64,000 bases of DNA from Hyphomicrobiales bacterium (GTDB taxonomy: Bacteria; Pseudomonadota; Alphaproteobacteria; Rhizobiales; Rhizobiaceae): positions 62,001-126,000 of the forward strand of contig UBMU01000036.1 in the NCBI GenBank assembly GCA_900466605.1. Reading direction: 5' to 3'. Of this stretch, positions 43,615 through 52,813 are shown one piece after another. Under the pieces are notes generated by a model that saw nothing but the letters and a program-made list of their open reading frames with translations, was not told the DNA's origin and did no database searches. A program made the translations under genes and the position numbers. Within the stretch, counting starts at the first letter, position 1; each line of letters starts with the position of its first letter.

Positions 43615-45306
43615 TCATCCCAGCAGCATCACGACCACCATCCCCCAGATCGTCAGCAGCGTGTTGCCGATGGCATATGTCACGGTGTAGCCGAGTGCCG
43701 GCACCTGGCTTTTGGCAGCGTCGGTGATCATGCCGAGGGCGGCCGTCGTGGTGCGGGCACCAGCGCAGGCGCCGAACAGAATGGCCGGGTCGAACTTGAA
43801 CAGATATTTCCCCGTATACATTGCGAGGATCAGCGGGATGGTGGTCGCGACGACGCCCCAGAGGAAAAGGCTGATCCCGAGCTCTTTCAGCCCTGCGACA
43901 AAGCCTGGTCCGGCACTGATGCCGACGACGGCGATGAAGACGTTCAACCCGACCGAGTTCATGAACCACACGGTTGACGATGGAATTCGTCCGAATGTGG
44001 GATGCACGGAACGCAGCCATCCGAAGACAAGCCCCGATATCAATGCACCGCCTGCCGTGGAGAGCGTCAGAGGTACGCCGGATACATTCAGGACGAGCGC
44101 GCCAATGAGGGCGCCCAAGGCAATTGCTGCACCGATGAATGCGACATCGGCGACATCGGTGGCACGGTCTGGATAGCCGATATGTTTTGTGGCCGCCGCG
44201 ATATCCTTCGTGCGACCCACCAAGGTCAGGATGTCGCCGCGGTGGATGATGGTATCAGGCAGGATCGGGATGACGGTCGCGGTAGCGCCTCGAACAATCT
44301 TTCTCAGGAAAACACCACGTGCGGCGGGAGACTTGGCAATTTCAGACAGCTTCTGGCCGGCAATCTGTTTGCTGGTGACAAACACGTCGACGCCTTCGGC
44401 GGGAATATTTTGCAGTTCGGGATCGTTGACTTCCTCCGCTTCGTGACCAAGCACGTCTACCAGAACATCACGCGGGCCGACCACCGCAACGACATCCCCT
44501 GCCTGTAGTACCGTCTCAGCCGTTGCTTCCAGGATCGCACCATCTCGGCGGACACGCTCTATGAAAACGCGTGCATTGGGTACGAGGGCCTCCGCCTGAA
44601 CCGCCGTGAGGCCAACCACGGGTCCGTCGGGCTTGATCCGGTATGCCCGCAGCTCGAAGCGATGCCATGCCGAGCCTGCCCCACCGAGTTCCGATGCGGC
44701 GCTGTGGCGCGTTTCGTAGTCCTTGCATGCGGCCACGAGGTCTATGCCGAGAAGTCTTGGGCCGACAAGAGCGAGAATGACCGCCGAACCCGCCGTGCCG
44801 AAGATGTAGGTTACGGCATAGGCGATGGGCATCGCGTTGAGCGTCTCCGTCGCCTGATCGGAGGGCAATCCGAGACGGTTTATCGCGTCGGTTGCAAGAC
44901 CCATGGACGCTGAGATCGTTTGAGATCCGGCATAGAGACCGGCAGCAGAGCCGACATCATAGCCCGCCAACATTGCGACAATGACCGGAATAGCCAGGCA
45001 GTAGATGCAGACGATCACCGAAAAGGCGGCCTGAGGTAAGCCGTCGGATGCAATCCCGCGCACAAATTGCGGGCCGACACCGTATCCGACCGCAAAGAGG
45101 AACATGAGAAAGAAGACGGACTTGACGTTGGGCGAGATGGTCATGCCGAGCTGGCCGATAATCACGGCAGCAAGCAAGGTCGAGGTGACCGCGCCGAGGC
45201 CGAGGCCCTTGTAGGTGAACTTGCCGACGAAGTAGCCGATCGCCAGCGACAGGAAAATGGCGATCTCGGGATACTTCCGAAGCGTTTCAGCGAACCATTC
45301 GAGCAT
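43615..45306 (-). CDS. aspT: aspartate:alanine exchanger family transporter (AspT-like)
   Basis: A 563-residue membrane protein of the AAE family. It has about five helices at the N terminus, two TrkA-C (RCK_C) regulatory domains in the middle (RAYRIKPDGPVVGLTAVQAEALVPNARV and KLSEIAKSPAARGVFLRKIVRG, each with an ACT-like glycine turn) and about five helices at the C terminus (GISAGPGFVAGLKELGI). The adjacent aspartate 4-decarboxylase gene strongly supports aspartate uptake with alanine export, as in the Tetragenococcus pair, where the cycle consumes a proton and generates proton motive force. AGGAG lies 11 bases before the start. Confidence 0.9.
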   Translation of the reverse strand: MLEWFAETLRKYPEIAIFLSLAIGYFVGKFTYKGLGLGAVTSTLLAAVIIGQLGMTISPNVKSVFFLMFLFAVGYGVGPQFVRGIASDGLPQAAFSVIVCIYCLAIPVIVAMLAGYDVGSAAGLYAGSQTISASMGLATDAINRLGLPSDQATETLNAMPIAYAVTYIFGTAGSAVILALVGPRLLGIDLVAACKDYETRHSAASELGGAGSAWHRFELRAYRIKPDGPVVGLTAVQAEALVPNARVFIERVRRDGAILEATAETVLQAGDVVAVVGPRDVLVDVLGHEAEEVNDPELQNIPAEGVDVFVTSKQIAGQKLSEIAKSPAARGVFLRKIVRGATATVIPILPDTIIHRGDILTLVGRTKDIAAATKHIGYPDRATDVADVAFIGAAIALGALIGALVLNVSGVPLTLSTAGGALISGLVFGWLRSVHPTFGRIPSSTVWFMNSVGLNVFIAVVGISAGPGFVAGLKELGISLFLWGVVATTIPLILAMYTGKYLFKFDPAILFGACAGARTTTAALGMITDAAKSQVPALGYTVTYAIGNTLLTIWGMVVVMLLG

Positions 45307-45393
45307 GACGACATGATCTCCTGACTTGACGATGCGACAAGTTGCTCCTGGCGACGATCACACTTCACCCCCCTGAGCAGATGGATGGTTAAG

Positions 45394-47019
45394 TCATGGC
45401 TGCGCCAGTTCGCCCTTCGCCGCGCGATAGGCCTGCAGATAGCCACGCGCGACCGCTCTTATTGCGCGCCCGATGGAGTCGTAGGCTTCGTCAGGCAGGT
45501 TGGCGAACGACACGCGCACCGACCAGTTCGGCGCATCGAAGCCGGATCCGTTCAGAACCACGATGCCGTGGTCTTCCGCGAGCTTGAAGGCGATATCGAG
45601 CGGGTGAACATTCTCCTTCACCCAGTCTGTTACCTCATCGCCTACATATTTCCGCGCCCAGAATTCGTAGTCGATGATGCCGTAGTAACGGTCGAAGTAG
45701 GGACGGGCCTGAAACTCGATCCCCATGCCGTTCATCAACTTGTCGAAGCGCCGCTGGCAGATCGCCATGCAGGCCTTCTGATAGATCTTCTCGTTGTCGA
45801 GCATCTCGACGAGGCCGAACAGCGACATCATGACCTGTTGTGGCAGAGACAGGCCGGCGGTGTGGTTCAGTGCGACGTCGCGGCTGTCTGCAACGATACG
45901 ATCGATGAACTTGATTTCGCGCGGCTTCGGGGTGAGCGCCTTGTAGCGGGCGTCCATCAGTTTCTGTGCCGACTCCGGCAAGGCGCGGATCATCTTGTCG
46001 AATATGTTGTCCTGGGCGACCGCGATGACGCCGAGGCGCCAGCCGGTGCAGCCGAAGTACTTGGAGTAGGAGTAGACGCCGATGGTGTTATGCGGCAGGT
46101 GGCCCATCACCGACTCGAAGTTCGGTACGAAGGTGCCGTAGACGTCATCCGTCAGGATCATCAGGTCAGGGCGTTTCGTTTTCACGAACTTCACCAGACG
46201 GTCCATCGTTTCGGGGTCGAGCGCAACGGCGGACGGATTTCCGGGGTTGACGATAAACAGCGCCTTGACCGACTTGTCCTCGAGCGGCTTCAGATCCTCG
46301 TCGGTAAGCTGGAAACGGTCCTCGGCCTCAGCCGAGACGTGGATCTGCTTCAGCGCGTAATCTTCGAGGTGGGGCATTTCCAGGTAAGGGGTGAAGATCG
46401 GCGTCGCGAGTGCGATGGTGTCTCCGGAATTCAGCAGGCGGGCATTCTTCAGCGCCTTGAAGATGTAGCACATGGCCGCGGTGCCGCCCTCGACGGGGTA
46501 GAGGTCGAATTTCGCGGTCGGGCGATTGCCGGAGCACATGGCCCACATCAGATATTCGTGTGTGATCGCTTCGTTGTGCACAAGGGCGCGGTCGGGCACA
46601 GGGTAATGGTCGCCGATGATCGAGTCCGTCAGTTCATTGACAAATTTGTCGGGATCGAATGCGAATTTCTTGATCGCGAAGTCGACCGCGGCTTCGAGAG
46701 TCTCGGCGCCGGGTGTGTCCGGATCGGCCTTGCGCTTCTGGAGCCAGGCTTTCAGGCGGCTATGGCAACCATCCGTCGGAGGCATGCCCGCCAGCCCGGC
46801 GGCTTCATCGTAGGAGACGCGCTTGGCTTCGGTCAGTGCGAACTGTCCGAGCAGGAAGAAAGCCTCACGTGCTTTCGTCGCTATCCAGTTGGGATTTCCT
46901 CTTCCGGCGTTGAGGTATGTTCGCCCCGCCTTGTCGGCCTGCGCCAGGCGGATCAGTTCATCCTTGATCTCAAATGGGCTGAGGTCTTCGAATTTGGCGT
47001 AGATACCTGCGTCGGCCAT
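45394..47019 (-). CDS. aspD: aspartate 4-decarboxylase
   Basis: A 541-residue fold-type I PLP enzyme that converts L-aspartate to L-alanine and CO2, with aminotransferase side activity. Signatures: YLNAGRGNPNW, LYPVEGGTAAMCYIFKAL, IVNPGNPSAVALD, TDDVYGTF and the Schiff-base Lys near 321 in YSYSKYFGCTGWRLGV. The length and the long N-terminal arm fit AspD and not ordinary aspartate aminotransferases (~400). Start at 47019 follows GGAGGAG. It is the first gene of a two-gene operon, 87 bases before the transporter. A GntR-like palindrome lies upstream at 47152-47170. Confidence 0.93.
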   Translation of the reverse strand: MADAGIYAKFEDLSPFEIKDELIRLAQADKAGRTYLNAGRGNPNWIATKAREAFFLLGQFALTEAKRVSYDEAAGLAGMPPTDGCHSRLKAWLQKRKADPDTPGAETLEAAVDFAIKKFAFDPDKFVNELTDSIIGDHYPVPDRALVHNEAITHEYLMWAMCSGNRPTAKFDLYPVEGGTAAMCYIFKALKNARLLNSGDTIALATPIFTPYLEMPHLEDYALKQIHVSAEAEDRFQLTDEDLKPLEDKSVKALFIVNPGNPSAVALDPETMDRLVKFVKTKRPDLMILTDDVYGTFVPNFESVMGHLPHNTIGVYSYSKYFGCTGWRLGVIAVAQDNIFDKMIRALPESAQKLMDARYKALTPKPREIKFIDRIVADSRDVALNHTAGLSLPQQVMMSLFGLVEMLDNEKIYQKACMAICQRRFDKLMNGMGIEFQARPYFDRYYGIIDYEFWARKYVGDEVTDWVKENVHPLDIAFKLAEDHGIVVLNGSGFDAPNWSVRVSFANLPDEAYDSIGRAIRAVARGYLQAYRAAKGELAQP

Positions 47020-47151
47020 GACAGCTCCTCCCGCTTCGCAACAACTGCAGCCAGGGAAACTGGCGATACCGTCGTGCCCGCTTTTCACTCGAATAGTGGG
47101 ATGATCGTCCGTGTGCGCATAATAGGGAAGTAAATTACAGCTCAGAGTAGG

Positions 47152-47170
47152 GTAGCATACGGTATGTTAC
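47152..47170. promoter_or_regulatory. palindrome upstream of aspD
   Basis: GTAGCATAC-G-GTATGTTAC is a 19-base near-perfect palindrome (one mismatched pair plus the centre), 133 bases before the aspD start. Such GTA...TAC palindromes are typical operators of GntR-family regulators. No regulator is encoded next to it. Confidence 0.5.
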
Positions 47171-47298
47171 GAAGCGTCGATATAGAGGAAGGCTAGGACG
47201 GGATGCTTCTGGCCCATGGGAGAAAAAGCGGCTGAGCAGGCGCCAGATATGCCGGCAATCGGATCAATTGCCTTCCGTAACCTACAAGGCGGCGCCGG

Positions 47299-47532
47299 CT
47301 AAGCCATCCTTCGCAGTACGTCCAGCAGTGTTCGGGCGTCATCATTGGCGCCGATCCGCCTGAGGCCGTCGTCCGCGAGCGTAACAATTGCCTCTAGCGC
47401 TTCCTGCTCGCTCCAGCCGGCCTCGATCGATGCCGTTACGAGATCCCGGAAGGCAAGCTGCAGGGCATCCTGGCAACGGATGTACCGGTCGGGGTCGTCG
47501 TTCGTGACGAAGGGCCTGTATATGTCTCTCAT
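47299..47532 (-). CDS. small hypothetical protein
   Basis: A 77-residue all-helical-looking soluble protein (YIRCQDALQLAFRDLVTASIEAGWSEQEALEAIVTLADDGLRRI). GGAGAAG lies 7 bases before the ATG. Its sequence is like small rhizobial proteins of unknown role; the alternation of acidic and hydrophobic residues suggests a helical bundle. It diverges from the membrane protein gene at 47764. Confidence 0.72.
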   Translation of the reverse strand: MRDIYRPFVTNDDPDRYIRCQDALQLAFRDLVTASIEAGWSEQEALEAIVTLADDGLRRIGANDDARTLLDVLRRMA

Positions 47533-47763
47533 CTCGCTTCTCCGCGATGGTACCGACGAGGCAGGATAGGCGGAATGAGTTTAAGAAAATGCTTATAAAG
47601 ACATTGTCCAAGCAATTGGCGTACTCGTGTCGTGCCGGAGTCCGGTCCTTTGCCCAGGGGCGATGCATGGCGGATTCGCGAAGGTTAAGCCACCAACTGA
47701 AGCCGTTCTCATTTCAGTTCTGCGATGATAATACTGACAACGCAAACAGAGGGGGGACACTCT

Positions 47764-48168
47764 ATGCCGCGCATCTCGCAGCTATACTTCAAGACTGCAG
47801 TTATCTTTCTGATCATTGGCATCGTCATGGGCTTGAATATGGCAATTTCACAGGATCACAGTGTCATCGGCGCCCATGCACACTGTAATCTCTTGGGTTG
47901 GGTGACCATGGCGCTCTTCGGCGGTTACCATGCGCTCAATCCACAGAAGGCAGAGAAGCGCCTCGCGCTTATCCAGTATTATGTCTACACAGCCGGTATC
48001 GTCCTGATGGTGCCGTCGCTGTATCTCCTGCTCCAGGGCAACGCGGCCATGGAGCCGATTGTCGCCCTCTCGTCGGTCATTACCTTCGTGGGCGTCCTGC
48101 TTTTCGCATTCATCATCTTCTCGAGCGAAAAGATAGTCGTTACACCGCCTGCGCCATCCTACCGCTGA
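47764..48168 (+). CDS. small membrane protein with His-x-His motif, heme-copper oxidase subunit I-like
   Basis: A 134-residue protein with four predicted helices. The second contains IGAHAHCNLLGWVTMALFGGYHAL, similar to the helix of cytochrome oxidase subunit I and related proteins that carries a heme-ligating His. It is far too short for an oxidase (subunit I has 12 helices). Perhaps it binds one heme or copper, or is a module of a fused or dispersed complex. Start at 47764 follows GAGGGGGG. No oxidase genes nearby. Heme binding is inference. Confidence 0.75.
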   Translation: MPRISQLYFKTAVIFLIIGIVMGLNMAISQDHSVIGAHAHCNLLGWVTMALFGGYHALNPQKAEKRLALIQYYVYTAGIVLMVPSLYLLLQGNAAMEPIVALSSVITFVGVLLFAFIIFSSEKIVVTPPAPSYR

Positions 48169-48289
48169 GCGGTCCAATGCGGCGTTTGGCAGAGCGTAAT
48201 CGCCTCGCCGAACGGATGCACGAAAGTCGATTGCGGCCATTGCAGCCGCATTTTGCCTCTTCACCGCGGAGCGGACATCGCTCGGGAAC

Positions 48290-48496
48290 TCAGTGGATAA
48301 TCTGTATGCGGATCTGCTCTTTGGCCGCGTAGCTGAGGCAATCGCTGGCAGCATCGCCGACGAAGATGACGTCGCCATCGGAATCGAACAATCCCCAGCA
48401 GGTCTCGTCGTCAACGTAGACTTTCCTGACATAGCCGAACGGCTCGGCCTCGATAAAGACGTTGGGTGCAACTGGAACAGCAGCAAGTGCTCGCAT
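48290..48496 (-). CDS. small hypothetical protein
   Basis: A 68-residue soluble protein with the segment EPFGYVRKVYVDDETCWGLFDSDGDVIFVGDAASDCLSYAAKEQIRIQIIH. The pattern WGLFDSDGDVIFVGDAASDCLSYA, an aromatic strand followed by Gly/Asp and a helix, is seen in several short DUF families of alphaproteobacteria. GGAG lies 7 bases before the start at 48496. Function unknown. Confidence 0.65.
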   Translation of the reverse strand: MRALAAVPVAPNVFIEAEPFGYVRKVYVDDETCWGLFDSDGDVIFVGDAASDCLSYAAKEQIRIQIIH

Positions 48497-48732
48497 GGAT
48501 AACTCCAATGAGTCGTTTCTGTTTTAGCGCGACCTTATATTGCACTTTCAAGCTGACCTGGGGCTATCCTCAGAAATCGGGATGGGAAACTGAGGTTGAC
48601 GAGCGGGCAGATTGAAGCCGGCCGAATCACTTGGGACGGGCAATTTTTGCCCACGGTGGCAATGAAGCGCGTTGCCGCGAACACTCAAAATCCCTATCTA
48701 GAACAGGTTGTCATCACCAAAGGAATTTTCTC

Positions 48733-49158
48733 ATGGCCGATCTCAAGGCTCGTCCTCGTCCTGTCGGCGCAACCGCCGTTCTCGGCCGTACCGGTTTTCC
48801 GCATGTCACTTCAGCCACCAAAGGTGAGCTCGATATTGTCACCGGCGCCTCGCAAGCGGGCTTCAATCCGCTTGACCTCCTGTATGCCTCACTGTCGGCC
48901 TGCTTGGTGCTGAGTGCGCGCATCGCTGCGAGCCAGATGGGCATTCTCGACCAGATCACCGAGATTACCGCCGACGTCACCGGCGAGAAGGCGGGCGAGG
49001 GTCCGTCGCGCGTCCAGACATTCAACATCGCCTTTTCGATCAAGGGCGACATCGATGAAGAAACGCGTCTGAAGATCGCACACGCGGCCGAAGGGATCTG
49101 CACGGTCAGCAACACCATCCGCGGTACACCTGAGTTTTCGACCGTCATCTCCGGCTGA
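48733..49158 (+). CDS. OsmC-family protein
   Basis: A 141-residue OsmC/Ohr-like protein. The two redox Cys regions are visible: LYASLSACLVLSARIAA and EGICTVSNTIRGTPEF. OsmC proteins detoxify organic peroxides with thiol cofactors. The short N-terminal part ADLKARPRPVGATAVLGRTGFPHVTSATKG is of the type without the Ohr extension. AAAGGA lies 8 bases before the ATG; the frame continues upstream without start signal. It is not beside an ohrR gene. Confidence 0.88.
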   Translation: MADLKARPRPVGATAVLGRTGFPHVTSATKGELDIVTGASQAGFNPLDLLYASLSACLVLSARIAASQMGILDQITEITADVTGEKAGEGPSRVQTFNIAFSIKGDIDEETRLKIAHAAEGICTVSNTIRGTPEFSTVISG

Positions 49159-49305
49159 TCGGCGACGTGCGGCGCGGTTTCATCGGTAGGTAAAGGTTTG
49201 TGCTTTTGCCTGCCCTTGTCGCTTCCCGGCTATCCCGCCGCCATCGCTTCTGGTAGGTCCGTTGCTCGCCGCCAGACTTGAGGCGGTCGGAAAGCATCGG
49301 GAAAC

Positions 49306-50202
49306 ATGTCGCAGGCCTCCTCCTCCATCGCCGAAACCCCAGCGTCCAACCGGTTTGCCCTTGCCGCCTTGATTCTTGGTGGTGCGGCGATCGGTGGCTC
49401 GCCGATCTTTGTGCGGCTGTCGGAAGTAGGGCCGATGGCGACGGCCTTTTGGCGGGTAGCTCTGGCCCTGATCCCGATCTTCCTTTTCTCGCTCGCCAAG
49501 GGCAAGGATGCAGGGCCGAAGCCTGAGAAGCTCTCGGACTATGCCATGCTGATCCTGCCTGGCGTTGTCCTCGCTTTGGATCTTGCGGCCTGGCATCTCT
49601 CCATCACCATGACGTCGGTGGCCAACGCAACGCTGCTCGCCAATCTTGCCCCGGTCTTCGTCACGGTGATCGGGCTTTTGTTTTTCGGCGCAGTGGTCAC
49701 CCGCGTCTTCGTTCTCGGCCTCGTATTGGCCATCGCCGGCGTGGTGATCCTGAAGGGCGGCCCTTCAGCGCTCGGCAATGGTGATCTGCGCGGCGATGGT
49801 GTGGCGCTGATCGCGGCCGTGTTCTATGCGGGCTACATCCTGGCGATCGGCAAGCTGCGGAGCCGCTTCGATACCGTCCGGATCATGCTCTGGAGCACTG
49901 CGTCGGCCGCTGTCTGCATCTTCCCACTCGGCTTCTTCTATGAAGGCCACATGCTGCCGCCGACGGCCTATGGCTGGGCCATCGTCTTCGGTCTGGCCTT
50001 CGTCAGTCATGCCGGTGGACAAGTGGCCATCGCCTACGCGCTTGCCTATCTGCCTGCAGCCTTCTCATCGCTGACGCTGTTGCTGCAACCAGTCGTCGCG
50101 GCAATTCTCGCCTGGGTGCTGCTCAGCGAGCCGATCGGACCGATGCAGGCGATCGGCGGCATTGTGGTGCTCGCCGGGATTCTGGTTGCCCGGCGAGGCT
50201 GA
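49306..50202 (+). CDS. EamA/RhaT-family (DMT) exporter
   Basis: A 298-residue protein with ten predicted membrane helices in two EamA repeats (FALAALILGGAAIGGSPIFVRLSEVGPMATAFWR at the start of the first, and VALIAAVFYAGYILAIGKLR in the second). Members of the drug/metabolite transporter superfamily export metabolites such as amino acids, purines or nucleotide sugars; the substrate cannot be read here. The ATG is preceded by CGGGAAA, a weak site. It converges on the polysaccharide genes, 4 bases between stops. Confidence 0.88.
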   Translation: MSQASSSIAETPASNRFALAALILGGAAIGGSPIFVRLSEVGPMATAFWRVALALIPIFLFSLAKGKDAGPKPEKLSDYAMLILPGVVLALDLAAWHLSITMTSVANATLLANLAPVFVTVIGLLFFGAVVTRVFVLGLVLAIAGVVILKGGPSALGNGDLRGDGVALIAAVFYAGYILAIGKLRSRFDTVRIMLWSTASAAVCIFPLGFFYEGHMLPPTAYGWAIVFGLAFVSHAGGQVAIAYALAYLPAAFSSLTLLLQPVVAAILAWVLLSEPIGPMQAIGGIVVLAGILVARRG

Positions 50203-50206
50203 TTAA

Positions 50207-51226
50207 TCAGGCAGCGGCCGCAGCGGCGACCCGGCGTGCATCGAGAATGGCGAGCGCTTCGTCGACCGTCGAGGCAAGTTCCGCCTTGTCGCTGTTGCAG
50301 GTGCCCCACGCCTCGATGAAGCTGCTTGTCTTGCCGTAGCTGTTGTCGAGAACACAATGATCGGCGCTAAGAAGCACGCACATGATATGGCCGTGCATGC
50401 GGTCGGTGATGACCTGGCGTGCCGAGCTCAACAAAGCCACACCGCGGTCGAAGCGCTGCTGCGCCCGCTCGCGATAGGCAAGCTCGGTCATTTTTGCGCG
50501 ACCGCCGATGCGGCCGGTCAACAGGGCCTTCAAGATCGCAGCGTGCTTGGTCTGCCGCTGGAAATCGGCGGGCTCGTCGGGCCAGTCCGATTTTACGGTG
50601 CCCGAACGCAAGGTTGCGGCCGTCAGATCCTGTGCAGTGCCGACCTCCTGGTCTTCACGCAGATTTAGCAGCAATTCGTGTTGCGGCGCCGGGCGGGTAA
50701 CCGGACCGATGCAGAAGGCCATATCGGGGCAAAGGCGTGTTTCGCACTGGAACCAACGCTGCGCAAATTCCAGGCTTCTCTGATCTCGGACGAGGAGCGT
50801 GAACTGCCCGTGGCGCTCGATCGCACGCGCCGTGCTGTCGACGTTTGCCTGCTCCTTGAAGTGGATCGTCTGCGGCATCTGCACGATCGGGCGGCCCTTG
50901 TACTTGTTGAGCAGACCTTCACGGAACTGGCGATAGCCGGCCCAGATGTCGCCGAAATTGCCGCCGCCGTGGAGAAAGATGCGGCCGCTGCCGATGGCGT
51001 CCAGCATCCGTCCTTCATCATAGGTCGGGATCTCGGTCACATAGGTTGGCCGCGTGCGTTTGCGGTCGAAATAGGCGAGTTCACCGAGCCAGATGGCACT
51101 GTCGCCGATGTTGTAGTGATTGGGGAAGTCGAGAAGCGCAAAACGCTCGGACGGATCAAAGAGATCGGAAAGGCAATTGGCGATCACGCCCTGAAGGCGG
51201 TTGATGATCGTAATATTGGATTCCAT
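50207..51226 (-). CDS. polysaccharide pyruvyl transferase family protein
   Basis: A 339-residue enzyme with features of ExoV/WcaK-type ketal pyruvyl transferases: FPNHYNIGDSAIWLGELAYF, IFLHGGGNFGDIW (typical GGGN/D motif), CPDMAF and VITDRMHGHIMCVLLSADHCVLDNSYGKTSSF. It probably transfers pyruvate from PEP onto a sugar of an exported polysaccharide, adding negative charge. Start at 51226 is set by AAGGAGC. It is the last gene of a three-gene unit with a flippase and a glycosyltransferase. Confidence 0.9.
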   Translation of the reverse strand: MESNITIINRLQGVIANCLSDLFDPSERFALLDFPNHYNIGDSAIWLGELAYFDRKRTRPTYVTEIPTYDEGRMLDAIGSGRIFLHGGGNFGDIWAGYRQFREGLLNKYKGRPIVQMPQTIHFKEQANVDSTARAIERHGQFTLLVRDQRSLEFAQRWFQCETRLCPDMAFCIGPVTRPAPQHELLLNLREDQEVGTAQDLTAATLRSGTVKSDWPDEPADFQRQTKHAAILKALLTGRIGGRAKMTELAYRERAQQRFDRGVALLSSARQVITDRMHGHIMCVLLSADHCVLDNSYGKTSSFIEAWGTCNSDKAELASTVDEALAILDARRVAAAAAA

Positions 51227-51267
51227 GAAATGCTCCTTGTTTGCGGACAAGTGGTCCATGCAAGCGG

Positions 51268-52758
51268 CTATGCTTCGGCCTGTTTGCGGAATGGGTTGAG
51301 GGACATGGCGAGTGCGATGTAGGGGCGGATGACCGAGCGGCCGAAGATCGGCAGGAAGGCAAGGTAAATCGCTCCACCAAGGCCGATACTGAGGCCGAGC
51401 GCGAGCCAGCGGTTGTGAACGTGCGCCAGGATGACGGGATGGGCAAACCAGACGCAGGCGGCCATGAGTGCTGCGCCGCAGAAGGGTAGAGCGACGGCCT
51501 TCAGTGTGCTCTTCGCATCGATGTGCGCGTAGCGGGCCAGCACGTATTGCTGGTAGGGCATCGTCAGCCAAGCGCGCAGTGTATAGCCCGCCGCAACCGC
51601 AACGACGCCGTAGGGGACAAGCAGCCAGGTCAGGATGAGCGTCGTCACGAGCTGCAGGGCGGCAACGGACAGGATCGATTCTGCCCGGTTGACCGCCGAG
51701 AGTGCCGACGAGGCGAAGAAGTTCATGACGAAGGGAACCGCCATCAACACCAGCACAGTTGCGATGTCGCCGGCGTTGCCCCACTTGTCGCCGAACAGCA
51801 GCGCGATCATGTCGTTGGACAAGGCGCCAAAGCCGAGCAGCAGCGGTATGGTTCCGAGTGCGGCTGCACCGACGATCTTGTTGTAGGCGTTTCGGAAGGC
51901 GGTGGCGTCATTCTGCAGGCGCGAGAGCGTGACAAGCGATACGCTCCCGATCGGCGCGAGCACGGCCTGTCCGATCAACTCGATCAGCCGCCAGGCAATG
52001 CGATAGCGACCGACTTCGACCGGGCCGAACCAGCGCGAAATGAAGATGTCCTGTACGCGGGCAAGCAGCATCCACATCAGCTGGGTCACGACCAGGCTTA
52101 TGCTGAAGAGGAAGACGGAGCGGAACATCGGGATGTTGAAGCGAAACTTCGGCATCCAGGGGTAATAAAACCACCCGAGAAGCACGGTCACGGCAGCGTT
52201 GACTGCGGTTTGCGCAACGAGCGCCCATACGCCCCAACCGAGGAACGCGCAGACGACGGCGGTGATGCCGGACAGCAGGCTCGCGGCAATTGCCTGCCCG
52301 GCGAGGCTCTTGTGGCCAAATTCGCGGGCGAGGCGCGCATTGTGGATGACCGCCAGCGAGGAAATCGGAAGCAGCGGCGCGAGCCAGCGAAGAATACCGG
52401 AAACCGACGGATCGCGCACGAGATCGCCGTAGTAGGGCGCAAAGAAGAACACCAGTGAGGCAACGATGCCGCTGAAGGCAATCGTCGCCCAGAAGGCCGT
52501 GTCGGCGAGCTCTTCGTCGAGATCGAGCTGGCGGGTGACGGCGTCGCCAAGACCCGCATAGGCAAGCACGCGGCCGATTTCCACGAACAGGCTTGCAAGC
52601 GCAAAGGTGCCGAAATCGCCGGGGCCGAGAATGCGAGCGAGGATGACGAAGATCACAAAGGTTGCGATCGTGCTCCAGGCGACGCGGACGACCGACCATA
52701 GGACGGAGAGTGCGGTTTTCTTCTTAAGCTCGGCGTGGGCAATTGCCGTATCGGCCAT
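51268..52758 (-). CDS. polysaccharide flippase (Wzx/ExoT-like, MVF/PST superfamily)
   Basis: A 496-residue membrane protein with about 12-14 helices. The N-terminal ARILGPGDFGTFALASLFVEIGRVLAYAGLGDAVTRQ is the diagnostic polysaccharide transporter motif. It likely flips lipid-linked repeat units across the inner membrane or exports succinoglycan-like oligosaccharides. It lies 41 bases upstream of the pyruvyl transferase gene and 55 bases after the glycosyltransferase. Substrate cannot be read from sequence. Confidence 0.9.
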   Translation of the reverse strand: MADTAIAHAELKKKTALSVLWSVVRVAWSTIATFVIFVILARILGPGDFGTFALASLFVEIGRVLAYAGLGDAVTRQLDLDEELADTAFWATIAFSGIVASLVFFFAPYYGDLVRDPSVSGILRWLAPLLPISSLAVIHNARLAREFGHKSLAGQAIAASLLSGITAVVCAFLGWGVWALVAQTAVNAAVTVLLGWFYYPWMPKFRFNIPMFRSVFLFSISLVVTQLMWMLLARVQDIFISRWFGPVEVGRYRIAWRLIELIGQAVLAPIGSVSLVTLSRLQNDATAFRNAYNKIVGAAALGTIPLLLGFGALSNDMIALLFGDKWGNAGDIATVLVLMAVPFVMNFFASSALSAVNRAESILSVAALQLVTTLILTWLLVPYGVVAVAAGYTLRAWLTMPYQQYVLARYAHIDAKSTLKAVALPFCGAALMAACVWFAHPVILAHVHNRWLALGLSIGLGGAIYLAFLPIFGRSVIRPYIALAMSLNPFRKQAEA

Positions 52759-52813
52759 GCATTATCCAATCGAATTTGGCTCGCAAAGGGGTTCTGTTGC
52801 CGCTGAGAATGCC

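Noticed and set aside
45385..47133. 582-codon plus-strand frame opposite aspD
   Set aside because: It mirrors the well-supported aspD gene in a GC-rich genome; composition is Arg/Val/Asp-rich nonsense and no family motif is seen.
51227..51784. N-terminal extension of the pyruvyl transferase frame
   Set aside because: It runs through the flippase gene in another frame; the ATG at 51226 has AAGGAGC and fits the family length.
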